Part shown: in pieces, positions 8,696-18,021 of the stretch
Layout of the letters: each line of letters starts with the position of its first letter
How positions within the stretch are numbered: the stretch's first letter is position 1
Source: JAPLHP01 sp963720375
GTDB lineage: Bacteria > Chloroflexota > Dehalococcoidia > UBA2247 > RBG-13-53-26
Direction: 5' to 3'
Assembly (NCBI GenBank): GCA_963720375.1
Contig: CAVRFM010000025.1
Span: forward strand, 1-64,000
DNA: 64,000 nt
Translations under genes and position numbers: made by a program
Notes under the pieces: model-generated
The model's database searches: none
What the model saw: the letters and a program-made list of their open reading frames with translations, nothing else
Told to the model about the DNA's origin: nothing

Positions 8696-10138
8696 TCATG
8701 ATTGACAACGAGGACGCAAGTCCCGGCTCACGTTGCGGATAGCCCCGGCAGCCCGTTCAATGCTGGAGAAAACAGGGACGCCAGCGCTGATAAACCTCTG
8801 CTCGATCTCCCGACGGCGCACTTCCGCCGGCCCCGGAGGCAGAACCAGCACCAGCGGCTTATGCTGTTTCCGGCCGAGATCAAGGATGACGCCGTTGACG
8901 GCATCCGTCACCTGCCTGGGATAGTAGTCCAGAATGACTCCGGCATTCTCATAGACCAGGACCAGATCGATCATGGGCTCGCCGGCCACCAGTTCCACGG
9001 CCCGCTGCACTGTCTGCGCAACTCTCTGGCACTGGCTCATATCCACCGGATTGCTCAGCACGCTGCCCACCTGCCCGATCAGGCCCACAAGCTCCCTGCC
9101 GGTCCGGCTCCTCAAGGGGGGCACTGCGATCCCGGCAGCAGCACACACATCGGATATCAAGACCGCCTCCCCACCCCCTCCATCCGTAAGGCCGCAGATC
9201 ACGCCAAGGTTGTTCCTCCGCAGCCGCCCGAACCTGTCCAGCAGCAAGAGGGTATCGGCCATCTCGTCGAGGCCCTGCACCTCAATGGCCCCGGCCTGCC
9301 GCAAGGCACCTGACCACACGTCAGCAGAAGCTGCCATAGCGCCGGTATGGGAGGCTGCCGCTCTGATGCCTGCCGGACTGCTGCCCCCTTTCCACACCAC
9401 TACGGGTTTCTCCTTAGCTGCAGCGCGCATCACTTCAAACAGGCGGAGGGTGTCCTTCGGGCCCTCCAGATAGAGCCCGATGGTCTTGATCTCAGGATCA
9501 AGGGCGAGATACTCCAGGAAGTCAGCGGCACCAAGATCGGAGCCGTTGCCCAGGCTGATGCCTTTGCCAAATCCCAGGCCATGGGTCATGCCGTACTCCA
9601 GGACCTTGCCCATGTTGCCGCTGCTCTGGCAGATAAGGCCTACCGAGCCCAGTGGAGCCGTGACGTTGAACGGCCCGTATGACATGCCATGCCCCGGATT
9701 GTACACACCAAAGCAGTTGGGGCCGATGATGCGGAACCCGCCGTCCCTTGCTATCCGCACCATCTCCTTTTCCACAGTTGCCCATTCCGGCTCACCTGCC
9801 TCCGAAAACCCGGCAGTATAGAAATAGACGGACTGAACCCTTTTGTGAGCACACTGGCGGAGAATATCGAGCACAGACGAGCGGGGGGTACAGACAATCA
9901 CCAGGTCAACCGGCCCGGGGATGGAACTCAGGCCGGGCCATATCCTGCGGCTGAAGACCTCCCCGCCTTTGGGGTTGACACCGTAGAGTTCTCCTCTGAA
10001 GCCGCCGGATATCAGGCTCTTCAGCCACTGCGAGGCGATCCTGTTCTCATCGCCGGATACCCCGACCACCGCAATGGAGCGCGGATAGAAGATGCGCTCC
10101 AGTTCCTTGAGCTTTTCCCTGTTCAGGACGCTTTCCAT
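8696..10138 (-). CDS. Acyl-CoA synthetase (ADP-forming) alpha-subunit-like, CoA-binding protein
   Basis: 480 residues. An N-terminal CoA-binding Rossmann domain (IFYPRSIAVVGVSGDENRIA, GVNPKGGEVF) is followed by two succinyl-CoA-ligase-like flavodoxin domains with GFSEAGEPEW, IGPNCFGVYNPG and LICQSSGNMG. The phospho-His region AASHTGAMAASADVWSGAL is intact. This is the alpha part of ADP-forming acetate/acyl-CoA ligases, which convert acyl-CoA, ADP and phosphate to acid, CoA and ATP. The ATP-grasp beta part is absent and no beta gene is adjacent, so the partner must be encoded elsewhere. A broken paralogue lies at 43.2-44.7 kb. Convergent with ileS. Confidence 0.85.
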   Translation of the reverse strand: MESVLNREKLKELERIFYPRSIAVVGVSGDENRIASQWLKSLISGGFRGELYGVNPKGGEVFSRRIWPGLSSIPGPVDLVIVCTPRSSVLDILRQCAHKRVQSVYFYTAGFSEAGEPEWATVEKEMVRIARDGGFRIIGPNCFGVYNPGHGMSYGPFNVTAPLGSVGLICQSSGNMGKVLEYGMTHGLGFGKGISLGNGSDLGAADFLEYLALDPEIKTIGLYLEGPKDTLRLFEVMRAAAKEKPVVVWKGGSSPAGIRAAASHTGAMAASADVWSGALRQAGAIEVQGLDEMADTLLLLDRFGRLRRNNLGVICGLTDGGGGEAVLISDVCAAAGIAVPPLRSRTGRELVGLIGQVGSVLSNPVDMSQCQRVAQTVQRAVELVAGEPMIDLVLVYENAGVILDYYPRQVTDAVNGVILDLGRKQHKPLVLVLPPGPAEVRRREIEQRFISAGVPVFSSIERAAGAIRNVSRDLRPRCQS

Positions 10139-10305
10139 TTCCCGCCCCCGAATACCCAGTCAATAATCCCCATCAGGACAAGCAGATGACCAACCTGCTT
10201 CAGCTCCGGGAAACAGCCGTGGTGAAGTCTGTCTTGCCCAGGGATTGCCGGAACAGAATGTTGCAGGATATGCAAAGAAGGAGAGGTTGAACGAAAGCAC
10301 AGCCA

Positions 10306-11412
10306 TCATGAAGACGGCCGCTGCACCAGAGTGGCTTCAGTGGTGGCCGTGTCCTGCCCGCGGACATAAGTAATCGTCACTGTGTCGCCCGGACTATGGC
10401 TTTGTATGGCATCCCTGAGCTGAATGATGTCCTCTATGTCCGTATCACCAAACTTGACAATGACGTCATTGACCTTCAAACCCGCATCGTCTGCCGGGCT
10501 TCCCGAGACCACTTCGACAATAAGCGCCCCGGAGTCCACCGAGAGACCATACTCCGACTTGATGGCCTCGGTGACGGTCATCATCCTCACCCCAAGCCAG
10601 GCAGAGACTACCAGCCCTTTCTTCACCAGAGACTCTATCGCCGGAATGGCGGTGTCCGTGCTTATGGAAAAGCCGATACCCTCCGCTCCAGAGGCGATGG
10701 CCGTGTTGATCCCCACGACCTGGCCTCCCATATTCACCAGCGGCCCTCCGCTGTTCCCCGGGTTAATGGCGGCATCGGTCTGAATGAGGTCATCCAGCAC
10801 AGCGCCGGTCGATTCCTGGATGGACCGCCCCAGGTTACTGACCACACCCTTGGTCCAGGTAGGCCCCCCAGGCAAAGCCAGGGCGTTGCCCACCGCCACA
10901 ACGTCCTCCAGCTTCTCAAGCTTACTCAAGGAATTGCTCAGGAAATGAGCATAAGGAAGGTCTTCGCCTGCTTCGATCTGTACTACCGCCAGATCAGTTG
11001 CCGCATCTCCAACCCAGGCCACTGCATCAAAGCTGCGTCCATCGCTGAGGATCACAGTCAGGGTTTGGGCACCCTCGACCACATGGTTGTTGGTCACTAT
11101 ATAGCCCTTCGGATCTATAATCACGCCACTTCCAGCCCCTGACTCAGGGACCGGACGGAGGAACCTGTCATAGGTTAATTTCTCCATGGTAATAGAAACT
11201 ACAGTCGGAGCAATCGTATTCACCAATTCTCCTCTGCTTATGGGATCATGCACCGTATCGTCTACGTACTGAGGCTGCCAGTCCGGGTTATTAATTGGTG
11301 TGCCCGAGGCATTAGTCGAACTGCTTTCTTTGCTGAACAGGGTGCAGCCCGCGCTTGTCGCCAGCAGGCCCACCAGCAAAAGGACAATAAAGAGGTATTT
11401 GTACTTGCTCAT
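10306..11412 (-). CDS. HtrA/DegP-type serine protease, lipoprotein
   Basis: 368 residues. A lipoprotein signal peptide ends in the lipobox LATSAGC with Cys23, so the enzyme is probably anchored outside the cell membrane. The trypsin-like domain carries the full triad: His110 (VTNNHVV), Asp140 (AATDLAV) and Ser221 (NPGNSGGP). One PDZ domain follows (about residues 270-360, WLGVRMMT, GSPADDAGLKVNDVI). The family degrades or refolds damaged envelope proteins. It is a single gene; 166 bases to the upstream neighbour hold no recognised signal. Confidence 0.92.
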   Translation of the reverse strand: MSKYKYLFIVLLLVGLLATSAGCTLFSKESSSTNASGTPINNPDWQPQYVDDTVHDPISRGELVNTIAPTVVSITMEKLTYDRFLRPVPESGAGSGVIIDPKGYIVTNNHVVEGAQTLTVILSDGRSFDAVAWVGDAATDLAVVQIEAGEDLPYAHFLSNSLSKLEKLEDVVAVGNALALPGGPTWTKGVVSNLGRSIQESTGAVLDDLIQTDAAINPGNSGGPLVNMGGQVVGINTAIASGAEGIGFSISTDTAIPAIESLVKKGLVVSAWLGVRMMTVTEAIKSEYGLSVDSGALIVEVVSGSPADDAGLKVNDVIVKFGDTDIEDIIQLRDAIQSHSPGDTVTITYVRGQDTATTEATLVQRPSS

Positions 11413-11510
11413 CTGCCCCTGTCTGGTTGTATTCTAGCACTTTTCAACGGAAGGCAAAATAATCCCATCAGACCCAAACAAGGCACCGCTCAGCAGGAAA
11501 GTAGAATTGC

Positions 11511-12977
11511 TCAGGGCAAGAGTATGCCCGCTACCGTTCGGGCTGCATCCCGGGCCAGATTCAGCAGCGGCGACGGATAGAAGAAAAGGACCAGAACGCC
11601 CAGACAGGCGATGCCCAGGGCAGCGCGAAGCGCCCAACCCGAGGGCACGCTCTCGTTTGATGCCGGAGACCCAAACCAGGTCACCTTCACCACCCTCAAA
11701 TAGTAGTAGGCAGAAACAGCGGTGTTGACTACCGCTACGATCACCAACCACAACAGACCGTGATGTACGGCCGCATTGAAAAGGTAGAACTTGGCCAGGA
11801 ATCCGGCTGTAGGGGGAAGGCCGATGAGGGAAATCAGACACAGGGTCAGCGCCAGCGATATAAGGGGAGCCCGGCTCCCCATGCCCGCGAAGCTTTCAAT
11901 ATCATCACTGCCGGTCTTATTGGTGACAGCGATGACGGCAATAAAAACGCCGAGGTTGGCCACAGCATAGCATGCGATGAAGAAGAGCAGTCCTGTGGGA
12001 CCATACACAACAGGATCAGTGACTTCACCGGCCCGGCTCACCGCCGCCAGGCCCACCATGAGATAACCTGCCTGCGCAATGCTGCTGTATCCCAGCATCC
12101 GCTTTATATTGGTCTGAGATATGGCCATTATATTGCCCACCGTCATGGTAATAGCCCCAAGTACAGCAAAGATCATCGCCCAGTCCGGAAGCACATCCCC
12201 GCCAAAGGCTTCCAGAAACACCCGCAGCACCACTGCAAACCCGGCTGCTTTGCTGGCCACCGAAAGGTAAGCGGTGACTGTGGTCGGCGCTCCTTCATAG
12301 ACATCAGGGACCCACATCTGGAAGGGAACGGTGGCCATCTTGAAACCAAAGCCGGCTATCAGGAAAACCAGGCCCAGAAGAAGCACAGGATTCTCCCACA
12401 CCCTGCCTGAAGGGAGCAAGGCAGCGATATCAGCCAGTTTGGTCCCTCCGGTGATCCCGAAGACCAGGGCCATGCCATAGAGCAGGACAGCAGAGGCAAT
12501 CGCCCCCAAGAGAAGATATTTCAGCCCTGCTTCGCTGGATTTGGCATCCTTCAGGAAGCCTACCAATGCATAGAGCGACAGGCTGGTCAGCTCCAGAGAA
12601 ACATAGATGGTAATCAAATCTCTGGAGGCCGCCATAAGCATCATGCCTATGACCGACAGGAGGATCAGGGCATGGTACTCCCCCTGGAAACGGGAAAACC
12701 TGGAGATGTAATCCCTCGAAGCAAGGAGAACCAGGATAGCCACTCCGGCCAAGAGTACCTTGAAGAATATGGCGAAATCGTCCGCCTTGAGCATGCCATT
12801 GAAGAGGCTGTTGTCCTGCCTGCCCCATAGAGATACGCTGAACACTATAGAAGCTGCCAGACCGGCAATGCTGATAATAGTCAGCCAGCCCTTCCTGGTG
12901 ATCACCAGGTCAAGCAGAATCACTGCTATGGCAACGCCGACAAGACACAGCTCAGGAGTTAACAGATAGTAGTTCAA
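11511..12977 (-). CDS. nuoN: NADH-quinone oxidoreductase subunit N
   Basis: 488 residues from a TTG start preceded by TAGGAGCGAATAG. It is an antiporter-like membrane subunit of complex I with many hydrophobic helices. Key features are the lysine-bearing segment FKMATVPFQMWVPDVYEGAP, the discontinuous helix region around NIKRMLGYSSIAQAGYLMVG, and LIGLPPTAGFLAKFYLF near the C-terminus. It forms one of the proton-translocating modules in the membrane arm. Last gene of the nuo operon, 30 bases after nuoM; no terminator is evident behind it. Confidence 0.95.
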   Translation of the reverse strand: MNYYLLTPELCLVGVAIAVILLDLVITRKGWLTIISIAGLAASIVFSVSLWGRQDNSLFNGMLKADDFAIFFKVLLAGVAILVLLASRDYISRFSRFQGEYHALILLSVIGMMLMAASRDLITIYVSLELTSLSLYALVGFLKDAKSSEAGLKYLLLGAIASAVLLYGMALVFGITGGTKLADIAALLPSGRVWENPVLLLGLVFLIAGFGFKMATVPFQMWVPDVYEGAPTTVTAYLSVASKAAGFAVVLRVFLEAFGGDVLPDWAMIFAVLGAITMTVGNIMAISQTNIKRMLGYSSIAQAGYLMVGLAAVSRAGEVTDPVVYGPTGLLFFIACYAVANLGVFIAVIAVTNKTGSDDIESFAGMGSRAPLISLALTLCLISLIGLPPTAGFLAKFYLFNAAVHHGLLWLVIVAVVNTAVSAYYYLRVVKVTWFGSPASNESVPSGWALRAALGIACLGVLVLFFYPSPLLNLARDAARTVAGILLP

Positions 12978-13007
12978 CTATTCGCTCCTACCAGAGTGCT
13001 TTCCTCC

Positions 13008-14492
13008 TCAGGTCAATGGCAGTGCCTTTACTCCCGCACTGATAACGTCAGTCAGAATCCTGGGATAGATGCCAACGAGCATGATCACAACCACAAAGAC
13101 GGAGATGCAGGCCAGCTCAAAAGTACCAGCATCCTTTACACCATCATATCGGGGCTTTGCTTCGCGGTAGAAAACCCGCTCCAGCATCCACAAGATATAG
13201 CCCGCAGTAATGACAATGCCGACCAGCCCCAGAAGGGTATAGACCCGGATGCCCGCAACGGTGATACTGGAAAAACTGCCCAGGAAAACCAGGAATTCAG
13301 CTGCAAAGCCGCTGGTGCCAGGCAGTCCCAGCGCGGCCAGTCCGGCAATGGTGAAGACCACTGCGATAACAGGCATCTGCCGGGCCAGCCCACCCAGCGC
13401 AGGGATATCCCTCACGTGGGTCCTGTCATAGACCAAACCCACCATGACAAAGAGCAGTCCGGTAATTATGCCATGGCTGAACATCTGCAAGGCAGCCCCG
13501 GTAACACTGAGATTCGACAGTGCGAAGATGCCCAGGAGCACATAGCCCATGTGGCTGATGCTGCTATAGGCGATCAGCCTCTTCAGATCGGTCTGCCGCA
13601 GGGTCAAGGCTGCTCCATACAACACACTGATCACGGCAAATACCACAATAACAGGGGCATACTCTCTGGCGATATTGGGAAAGACGGTGACGCATATCCG
13701 GATCATGCCATAGCCCCCCATCTTCAGCAGGGCCCCGGCCAGCATTACGCTGACTCCTGTAGGAGCATCGGTGTGGGCATCGGGCAGCCACGTATGCAGC
13801 GGGAAGACCGGCAGCTTCACCGCAAAGCCCAGCAGGAAGAGCCAGAAGGTGGCGGCCAGCGGGATTACCGCCACAAATTGACCCAGGTCGGTTCCTGCCA
13901 ACACGGTCATATCCAGGCTGCCAGCCGTGGCATAAAGAGTGAGAATGCCGGCCAGCATCATGGCGCTGCCCAGGATGGTATATATGACGTACTTCATGGC
14001 CGAATAGGCCCTCCTGCCACCACCCCAGATGGAGATAAGGAAGTACATAGGGACAACTTCGATTTCCCAGAAGAGGAAAAACAGCAGGAGATCCAGGGAG
14101 CAGAAAACCCCCAGGATGCTCGACTCCAGAATGAGCAGCCAGGCAAAGTACTCCCTCGGCCTCAGTTCAATCTTCCACGATATCAGGACCGCCAGGAAAC
14201 CCAGCAGGGTGGTTAACACCACCATGGGCAGGTTCAGCCCATCAACGCCGAGATGATACTGAACATTGATTTGAGGAATCCAGGAGACCTTCTCCACAAA
14301 CTGGAATCCACTAGCCCCCCGATCAAACAGGGCGAACAAAGCCACTGACAGAGCAAAGGAGGCAAACGTGAAGCAGACGGCCAGCCGTTTGATGGTACCT
14401 GCACCAAGGCCGGGGATGAAGGCAACAAGCAGCGCTCCCACTGCAGGGAGAAAGACCAGCAGCGACAGCGGATGGATATCAGCAAACTCCAA
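13008..14492 (-). CDS. nuoM: NADH-quinone oxidoreductase subunit M
   Basis: 494 residues, TTG start, lying 65 bases after nuoL. Antiporter-like subunit: GVDGLNLPMVVLTTLLGFLA near the N-terminus, FWEIEVVPMYFLISIWGG with the conserved Glu of helix 5, FAVKLPVFPLHTWLPDAHTD with its proton-path Lys and the HTWLPDAH box, and LIAYSSISHMGYVLLG. These are hallmark NuoM residues and all are present. It pumps protons in the distal membrane arm together with NuoL and NuoN. Confidence 0.96.
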   Translation of the reverse strand: MEFADIHPLSLLVFLPAVGALLVAFIPGLGAGTIKRLAVCFTFASFALSVALFALFDRGASGFQFVEKVSWIPQINVQYHLGVDGLNLPMVVLTTLLGFLAVLISWKIELRPREYFAWLLILESSILGVFCSLDLLLFFLFWEIEVVPMYFLISIWGGGRRAYSAMKYVIYTILGSAMMLAGILTLYATAGSLDMTVLAGTDLGQFVAVIPLAATFWLFLLGFAVKLPVFPLHTWLPDAHTDAPTGVSVMLAGALLKMGGYGMIRICVTVFPNIAREYAPVIVVFAVISVLYGAALTLRQTDLKRLIAYSSISHMGYVLLGIFALSNLSVTGAALQMFSHGIITGLLFVMVGLVYDRTHVRDIPALGGLARQMPVIAVVFTIAGLAALGLPGTSGFAAEFLVFLGSFSSITVAGIRVYTLLGLVGIVITAGYILWMLERVFYREAKPRYDGVKDAGTFELACISVFVVVIMLVGIYPRILTDVISAGVKALPLT

Positions 14493-14557
14493 ACTTCAAC
14501 CCCTCATACCGCCTTATTTTCTCCAATACACCACCCACTATGCTCATTTCAGTCCAT

Positions 14558-16528
14558 CTACCTGACCCAGTAGACCAGCCCCACGATCACCAGAATCCCC
14601 AGAAACATGATCAAGCCGTAGGTCTGCAGCCGCCCTGTTTCAGCATTCCGGATAACCCTGCCGGCAACTACAGCCCCCCCGGCTACTCCGTTCACCACAC
14701 CATCAACTATGTAAGTATCAAACAGCTGAAGAACCCTGAAGATACCGTTCATCAACAGCCTGACCACTATGACCCGCTCATAAAGCTCGTCTATCCAGTA
14801 TTTCCTGTAGCATATCCTGTATAAGGTGCGGAACATTCTGCCCATTGCCTCTGCCGATACCCATTTGGCGCTATACACTGCATTGGCAAGGTCAACCCCT
14901 AAGAGAGCGATAATAAGCGATATAAGCGCTATGTAGCTATTGTCGACGAATATAGTGAAGGCATGCGTCCATCCATAAACCTCGCTTCCGCCAAAGAACC
15001 GGTCAAACCAGCCATTTACATTGACCCACCCGGAGGTGACAGCCAGTACGGCGAAGATAAACATGGGGATGAGCATCACCTTCGGCGATTCGTGAGGCTG
15101 TGCCTGATCACCGTCACCGTGAGCCTCACCCCGATACTCACCGTGGAAAGTGAGAAAGACTACCCTGAACATGTAGACAGCCGTCATGAAAGCAGTGATC
15201 ATACCCAAGAAGAAGAGGCTGATCCGCACGCCGTCCAGGCCGTAGGCTTGAACCAGAATAGCATCCTTGCTCCAGAAACATGAGAGGGGCCAGATACCCA
15301 CTATGCTGACAGAACCGATGAGAAAGGTGACATACGTCCAGGGCATATGCTTGCGCAGTCCCCCCATCTGCCGCATGTCGAAGGTCCCTGTGGCATGGTT
15401 GACGCTGCCCGCCCCGAGAAAGAGCAGGGCCTTGGCAAAGGCATGGTTGAAGAGGTGGAATATGCCTATGGCAGCAGCCAGCTTAGCCGCCTCCAGCGTC
15501 ACATTGCCCCCCTCAGAGATGGCAATGCCAGCAGCCCCTAACCCGAGCATCATGTAGCCCAGCTGGCTGATGGTACAGTAGGCCAGCACCCGCTTGATGT
15601 CGGTCGCCACCAGAGCCATGGAAGCAGCGAAGATAGCGGTAAAGGCACCAATGGTAGCTACTACGGTCAGGGCGGTTTCTGAGCCGGCGAATATGGGGAA
15701 ACAACGGGCCACCAGGAAGACACCGGCCGTCACCATGGTGGAGGAATGGATCAGGGCACTGACCGGCGTAGGGCCTTCCATAGCATCAGGCAACCACACG
15801 TGGAGGGGGAACTGGGCTGACTTCCCTACCGCTCCGGCAAAGATACCTATGGCTGCCAGAGTCAAAGTGCTCCCTGCCAGAGTCCCCGCTACCGCCAGGT
15901 GCTGCAACTGGCCGATATCAAAGGTGCCCGTCTTGAAGTAGAGGAAAAGGATAGCCGCCAGCAAGCCTAAATCACCCAAACGGGTGACCAGGAAGGCCTT
16001 CTTGGCCGCGGCGACCGCCGACGGACGGTGGAACCAGAAGCCGATAAGAAGATAGGAACATAAACCCACCAGTTCCCAGAAGACATAGAGTTGAATCAGG
16101 TTATCCGCCAGGACCAGGCCCAGCATGGAGCCGGTGAACAGCGACATGAAGGCAAAGTAGCGGCAATAGCCGGCATCGCCACGCATATAGCCCTGGGAGT
16201 AGATCTGGATCAGGAAACTGCACACGGTGATTACCACCAGCATCACCGCCGTCAGCGAGTCCACCATGAGCCCCACGTTGATCTGAGTGCTGCCGATAAC
16301 CGCCCATTCATGGGCATGGAATGCCAGCTCATGTCCATCCGCCTGCAGCACGCTGGCCAGCGTCCATAAAGCCAGCAGAAGCGATGCACCAATACCGGCA
16401 ACAGCAATATACCCGGCAAGCTGGGCCTTCTTGTTTAGGAAAGGACGGATGATGAATGAAATGACAGCGAAGGCGAAAATGGGGATCAGAAAGATCAACC
16501 AGACAGCAAATTCCGGAATGGCCGACAT
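14558..16528 (-). CDS. nuoL: NADH-quinone oxidoreductase subunit L
   Basis: 656 residues, ATG at 16528 sharing one base with the stop of the small ORF before it. It contains VDSLTAVMLVVITVCSFLIQ, the FFAFMSLF-like stretch (YCRYFAFMSLFTGSM), FWELVGLCSYLLIGFWFHRP with the conserved Glu, SAQFPLHVWLPDAMEGPTPV with the HVWLPDAMEGP box, and KRVLAYCTISQLGYMMLGLG. The long C-terminal part contains the lateral helix that ties NuoL to NuoM and NuoN. Length is normal for NuoL. Proton-pumping subunit at the tip of the membrane arm. Confidence 0.96.
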   Translation of the reverse strand: MSAIPEFAVWLIFLIPIFAFAVISFIIRPFLNKKAQLAGYIAVAGIGASLLLALWTLASVLQADGHELAFHAHEWAVIGSTQINVGLMVDSLTAVMLVVITVCSFLIQIYSQGYMRGDAGYCRYFAFMSLFTGSMLGLVLADNLIQLYVFWELVGLCSYLLIGFWFHRPSAVAAAKKAFLVTRLGDLGLLAAILFLYFKTGTFDIGQLQHLAVAGTLAGSTLTLAAIGIFAGAVGKSAQFPLHVWLPDAMEGPTPVSALIHSSTMVTAGVFLVARCFPIFAGSETALTVVATIGAFTAIFAASMALVATDIKRVLAYCTISQLGYMMLGLGAAGIAISEGGNVTLEAAKLAAAIGIFHLFNHAFAKALLFLGAGSVNHATGTFDMRQMGGLRKHMPWTYVTFLIGSVSIVGIWPLSCFWSKDAILVQAYGLDGVRISLFFLGMITAFMTAVYMFRVVFLTFHGEYRGEAHGDGDQAQPHESPKVMLIPMFIFAVLAVTSGWVNVNGWFDRFFGGSEVYGWTHAFTIFVDNSYIALISLIIALLGVDLANAVYSAKWVSAEAMGRMFRTLYRICYRKYWIDELYERVIVVRLLMNGIFRVLQLFDTYIVDGVVNGVAGGAVVAGRVIRNAETGRLQTYGLIMFLGILVIVGLVYWVR

Positions 16529-16722
16529 CAGGTCTTCCTCAGAATCTCCCGTACCACATGATCCTTTTCCTCCGGGATAAGGACGCGATAGGTAGCCGAT
16601 TCCCCAACAGTCTTGCTATCAGGGTGAACCAGAAGTCTCGTGGGAATCCCTTCCGCTTCAAAGAATTCCTTCCACATCTCGGCTATTATCAGACAGGAGG
16701 CAGTCTTCACCTCAACCCACAT
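16528..16722 (-). CDS. Small DUF2007-like protein inside the nuo operon
   Basis: 64 residues, ATG at 16722, four bases after nuoK and overlapping the nuoL start by one base, so clearly part of the operon. The sequence (CLIIAEMWKEFFEAEGIPTR, then YRVLIPEEKDHVVREILRK) resembles the DUF2007 putative signal-transducing fold: a helix that ends in EAEGIP, a variable loop, and VPEE...A..IL. It is soluble and has no metal motif. It is not a complex I subunit in model bacteria; a role in assembly or regulation is only a guess. Confidence 0.7.
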   Translation of the reverse strand: MWVEVKTASCLIIAEMWKEFFEAEGIPTRLLVHPDSKTVGESATYRVLIPEEKDHVVREILRKT

Positions 16723-16726
16723 GGCA

Positions 16727-17044
16727 TTAGCCCTTCATCAGATCGTTCTTGCTGGCATCAACAGTGCGGCGGCTGCGGTAGATAGCCACGATAATAGCCA
16801 GGCCCACTACTGCCTCTGCCGCTGCTACCACCATGATAAAAATGACAAATATCTGTCCGGAAATCACCGGCCCTTCAGGGTCAACAAACCTGGAAAAGGC
16901 CACCAGGGCAATATTCACCGCATTGAGCATGATCTCAATACACATCAGGATTACCACGGCGTTGCGCTTGACCAGAGCACCATACATACCGATACAGAAG
17001 AGGATTGCGGAAAGAACCAGATAGTGTTCCAAACCTACAGACAT
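16727..17044 (-). CDS. nuoK: NADH-quinone oxidoreductase subunit K
   Basis: 105 residues with three hydrophobic helices, the usual NuoK size. The two buried glutamates needed for proton transfer are present, in MCIEIMLNAVNIALVAFSR (helix 2) and in AAAEAVVGLAIIVAIYR (helix 3). It sits at the junction between the quinone site and the antiporter subunits. One base separates it from nuoJ. Confidence 0.96.
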   Translation of the reverse strand: MSVGLEHYLVLSAILFCIGMYGALVKRNAVVILMCIEIMLNAVNIALVAFSRFVDPEGPVISGQIFVIFIMVVAAAEAVVGLAIIVAIYRSRRTVDASKNDLMKG

Positions 17045-17045
17045 C

Positions 17046-17534
17046 TTATTTCTCCCTCAGCAATACAATAGCCCCTATTATTGCTGCCAGAAGCATCAAT
17101 CCGGCAATCTCGAAGGCCAGAACAAAGCCACTTTCCGAAAAGAGCAGCCCGGCGATATCCTGCGTCCTGACCATGCCACTCATCTCAGCAGATGGCTGCC
17201 AGTTAAAGCTGAGGATAGAGCCGATCATAACTCCCAGGAGCACCAGGCCAATAATAAGGGCGGGTATCCTCAACCTGCCTGAGGGGCTGCCCTGCTTTGC
17301 GTCCCTGGTCAGCATGATAGCGAAGATAAGCAGCACCGACACTGCGCCGACATAGATCAGGACCTGCACCGCGGCCAGAAAATCGGCGTTGAGGGTAAGG
17401 TATATTCCGGCCACAGCGAAAAAGCACAGGATGAGAAAAAGGGCAGCGCGGAACACATCTCGAACAAAGACCACAGCCAGCGCTGTCCCCACACATATCA
17501 CTGCCAGAACCCAGAAAACAACGTCCAACGTCAT
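17046..17534 (-). CDS. nuoJ: NADH-quinone oxidoreductase subunit J
   Basis: 162 residues if started at ATG 17534 (MTLDVVFWVLAVICVG), which overlaps the nuoI stop as ATGA. The longer frame reaching 17729 would overlap most of nuoI and is rejected. Five hydrophobic helices are visible. The conserved helix 3 region with the pi-bulge is AVQVLIYVGAVSVLLIFAIM, including the YxGAVxVLxxF pattern. Membrane-arm subunit next to NuoK. Confidence 0.95.
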   Translation of the reverse strand: MTLDVVFWVLAVICVGTALAVVFVRDVFRAALFLILCFFAVAGIYLTLNADFLAAVQVLIYVGAVSVLLIFAIMLTRDAKQGSPSGRLRIPALIIGLVLLGVMIGSILSFNWQPSAEMSGMVRTQDIAGLLFSESGFVLAFEIAGLMLLAAIIGAIVLLREK

Positions 17535-18016
17535 CGCTTCTTCGCTCCTGTTTTGCCTTCCAGAAGGAGGTCCTGCTGCGGCAAGGTGGCTGCAATTTTG
17601 GGGTAGGCATAGCCGCTGCGCTGCATGCCCGGCACCAGCTTCAATTGTTCCTTGGACAGCACCAGTTCCTCTCTGCGATAAGCAGACCGCTCGTATTCCA
17701 GCCCCAGAAAGAGCGCCTCGAAGGGGCATGCCTCAACACATAAACCACAGAAGATACAGCGACCGCTATCCAGTTCGAACTTCTCCACTACGTAGTTATT
17801 CTCCGTCCCCTTGGAAGTCACAATCTCGATATTACCCTGCAGGCAACTCTTGGCACAGGTAGCACAACCCGTGCACCTTTCCCTGTCCCAGACCAGGGTA
17901 TAGCCGCGAAACCGCTTCGAGAGCGTGAGCTTTCTCTCCGGATACCTGGTGGTGATAGGCCGGCGGAAGAAATGTCTGAGAGTCACCCACATTCCCTTTG
18001 ACCAACCCCAGGCCAT
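17531..18016 (-). CDS. nuoI: NADH-quinone oxidoreductase subunit I (two 4Fe-4S clusters)
   Basis: 161 residues from ATG 18016; a TTG three codons earlier (18025) overlaps the nuoH stop and is an alternative. It carries two ferredoxin-type motifs, CTGCATCAKSC and CIFCGLCVEACPFEA, for clusters N6a and N6b that pass electrons towards the quinone-site cluster N2. The N-terminus begins MAWGWSKGMWVTLRHFFRRP, as in other NuoI proteins. With no NuoE, NuoF or NuoG encoded here, this subunit is the probable entry point for electrons from an unknown donor. Confidence 0.95.
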   Translation of the reverse strand: MAWGWSKGMWVTLRHFFRRPITTRYPERKLTLSKRFRGYTLVWDRERCTGCATCAKSCLQGNIEIVTSKGTENNYVVEKFELDSGRCIFCGLCVEACPFEALFLGLEYERSAYRREELVLSKEQLKLVPGMQRSGYAYPKIAATLPQQDLLLEGKTGAKKR

Positions 18017-18021
18017 ACCTG

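Noticed and set aside
12996..14216. Long plus-strand frame of 406 codons opposite nuoM
   Set aside because: Antisense shadow of a conserved membrane protein; the composition (QHGHIQAASRG-like, rich in His, Gln and Gly) is typical of reverse-complemented coding DNA and it has no domain.
17046..17729. NuoJ start at 17729 (227 residues)
   Set aside because: The first 65 residues would overlap nuoI and do not look like NuoJ; ATG 17534 gives the family length and an ATGA overlap.
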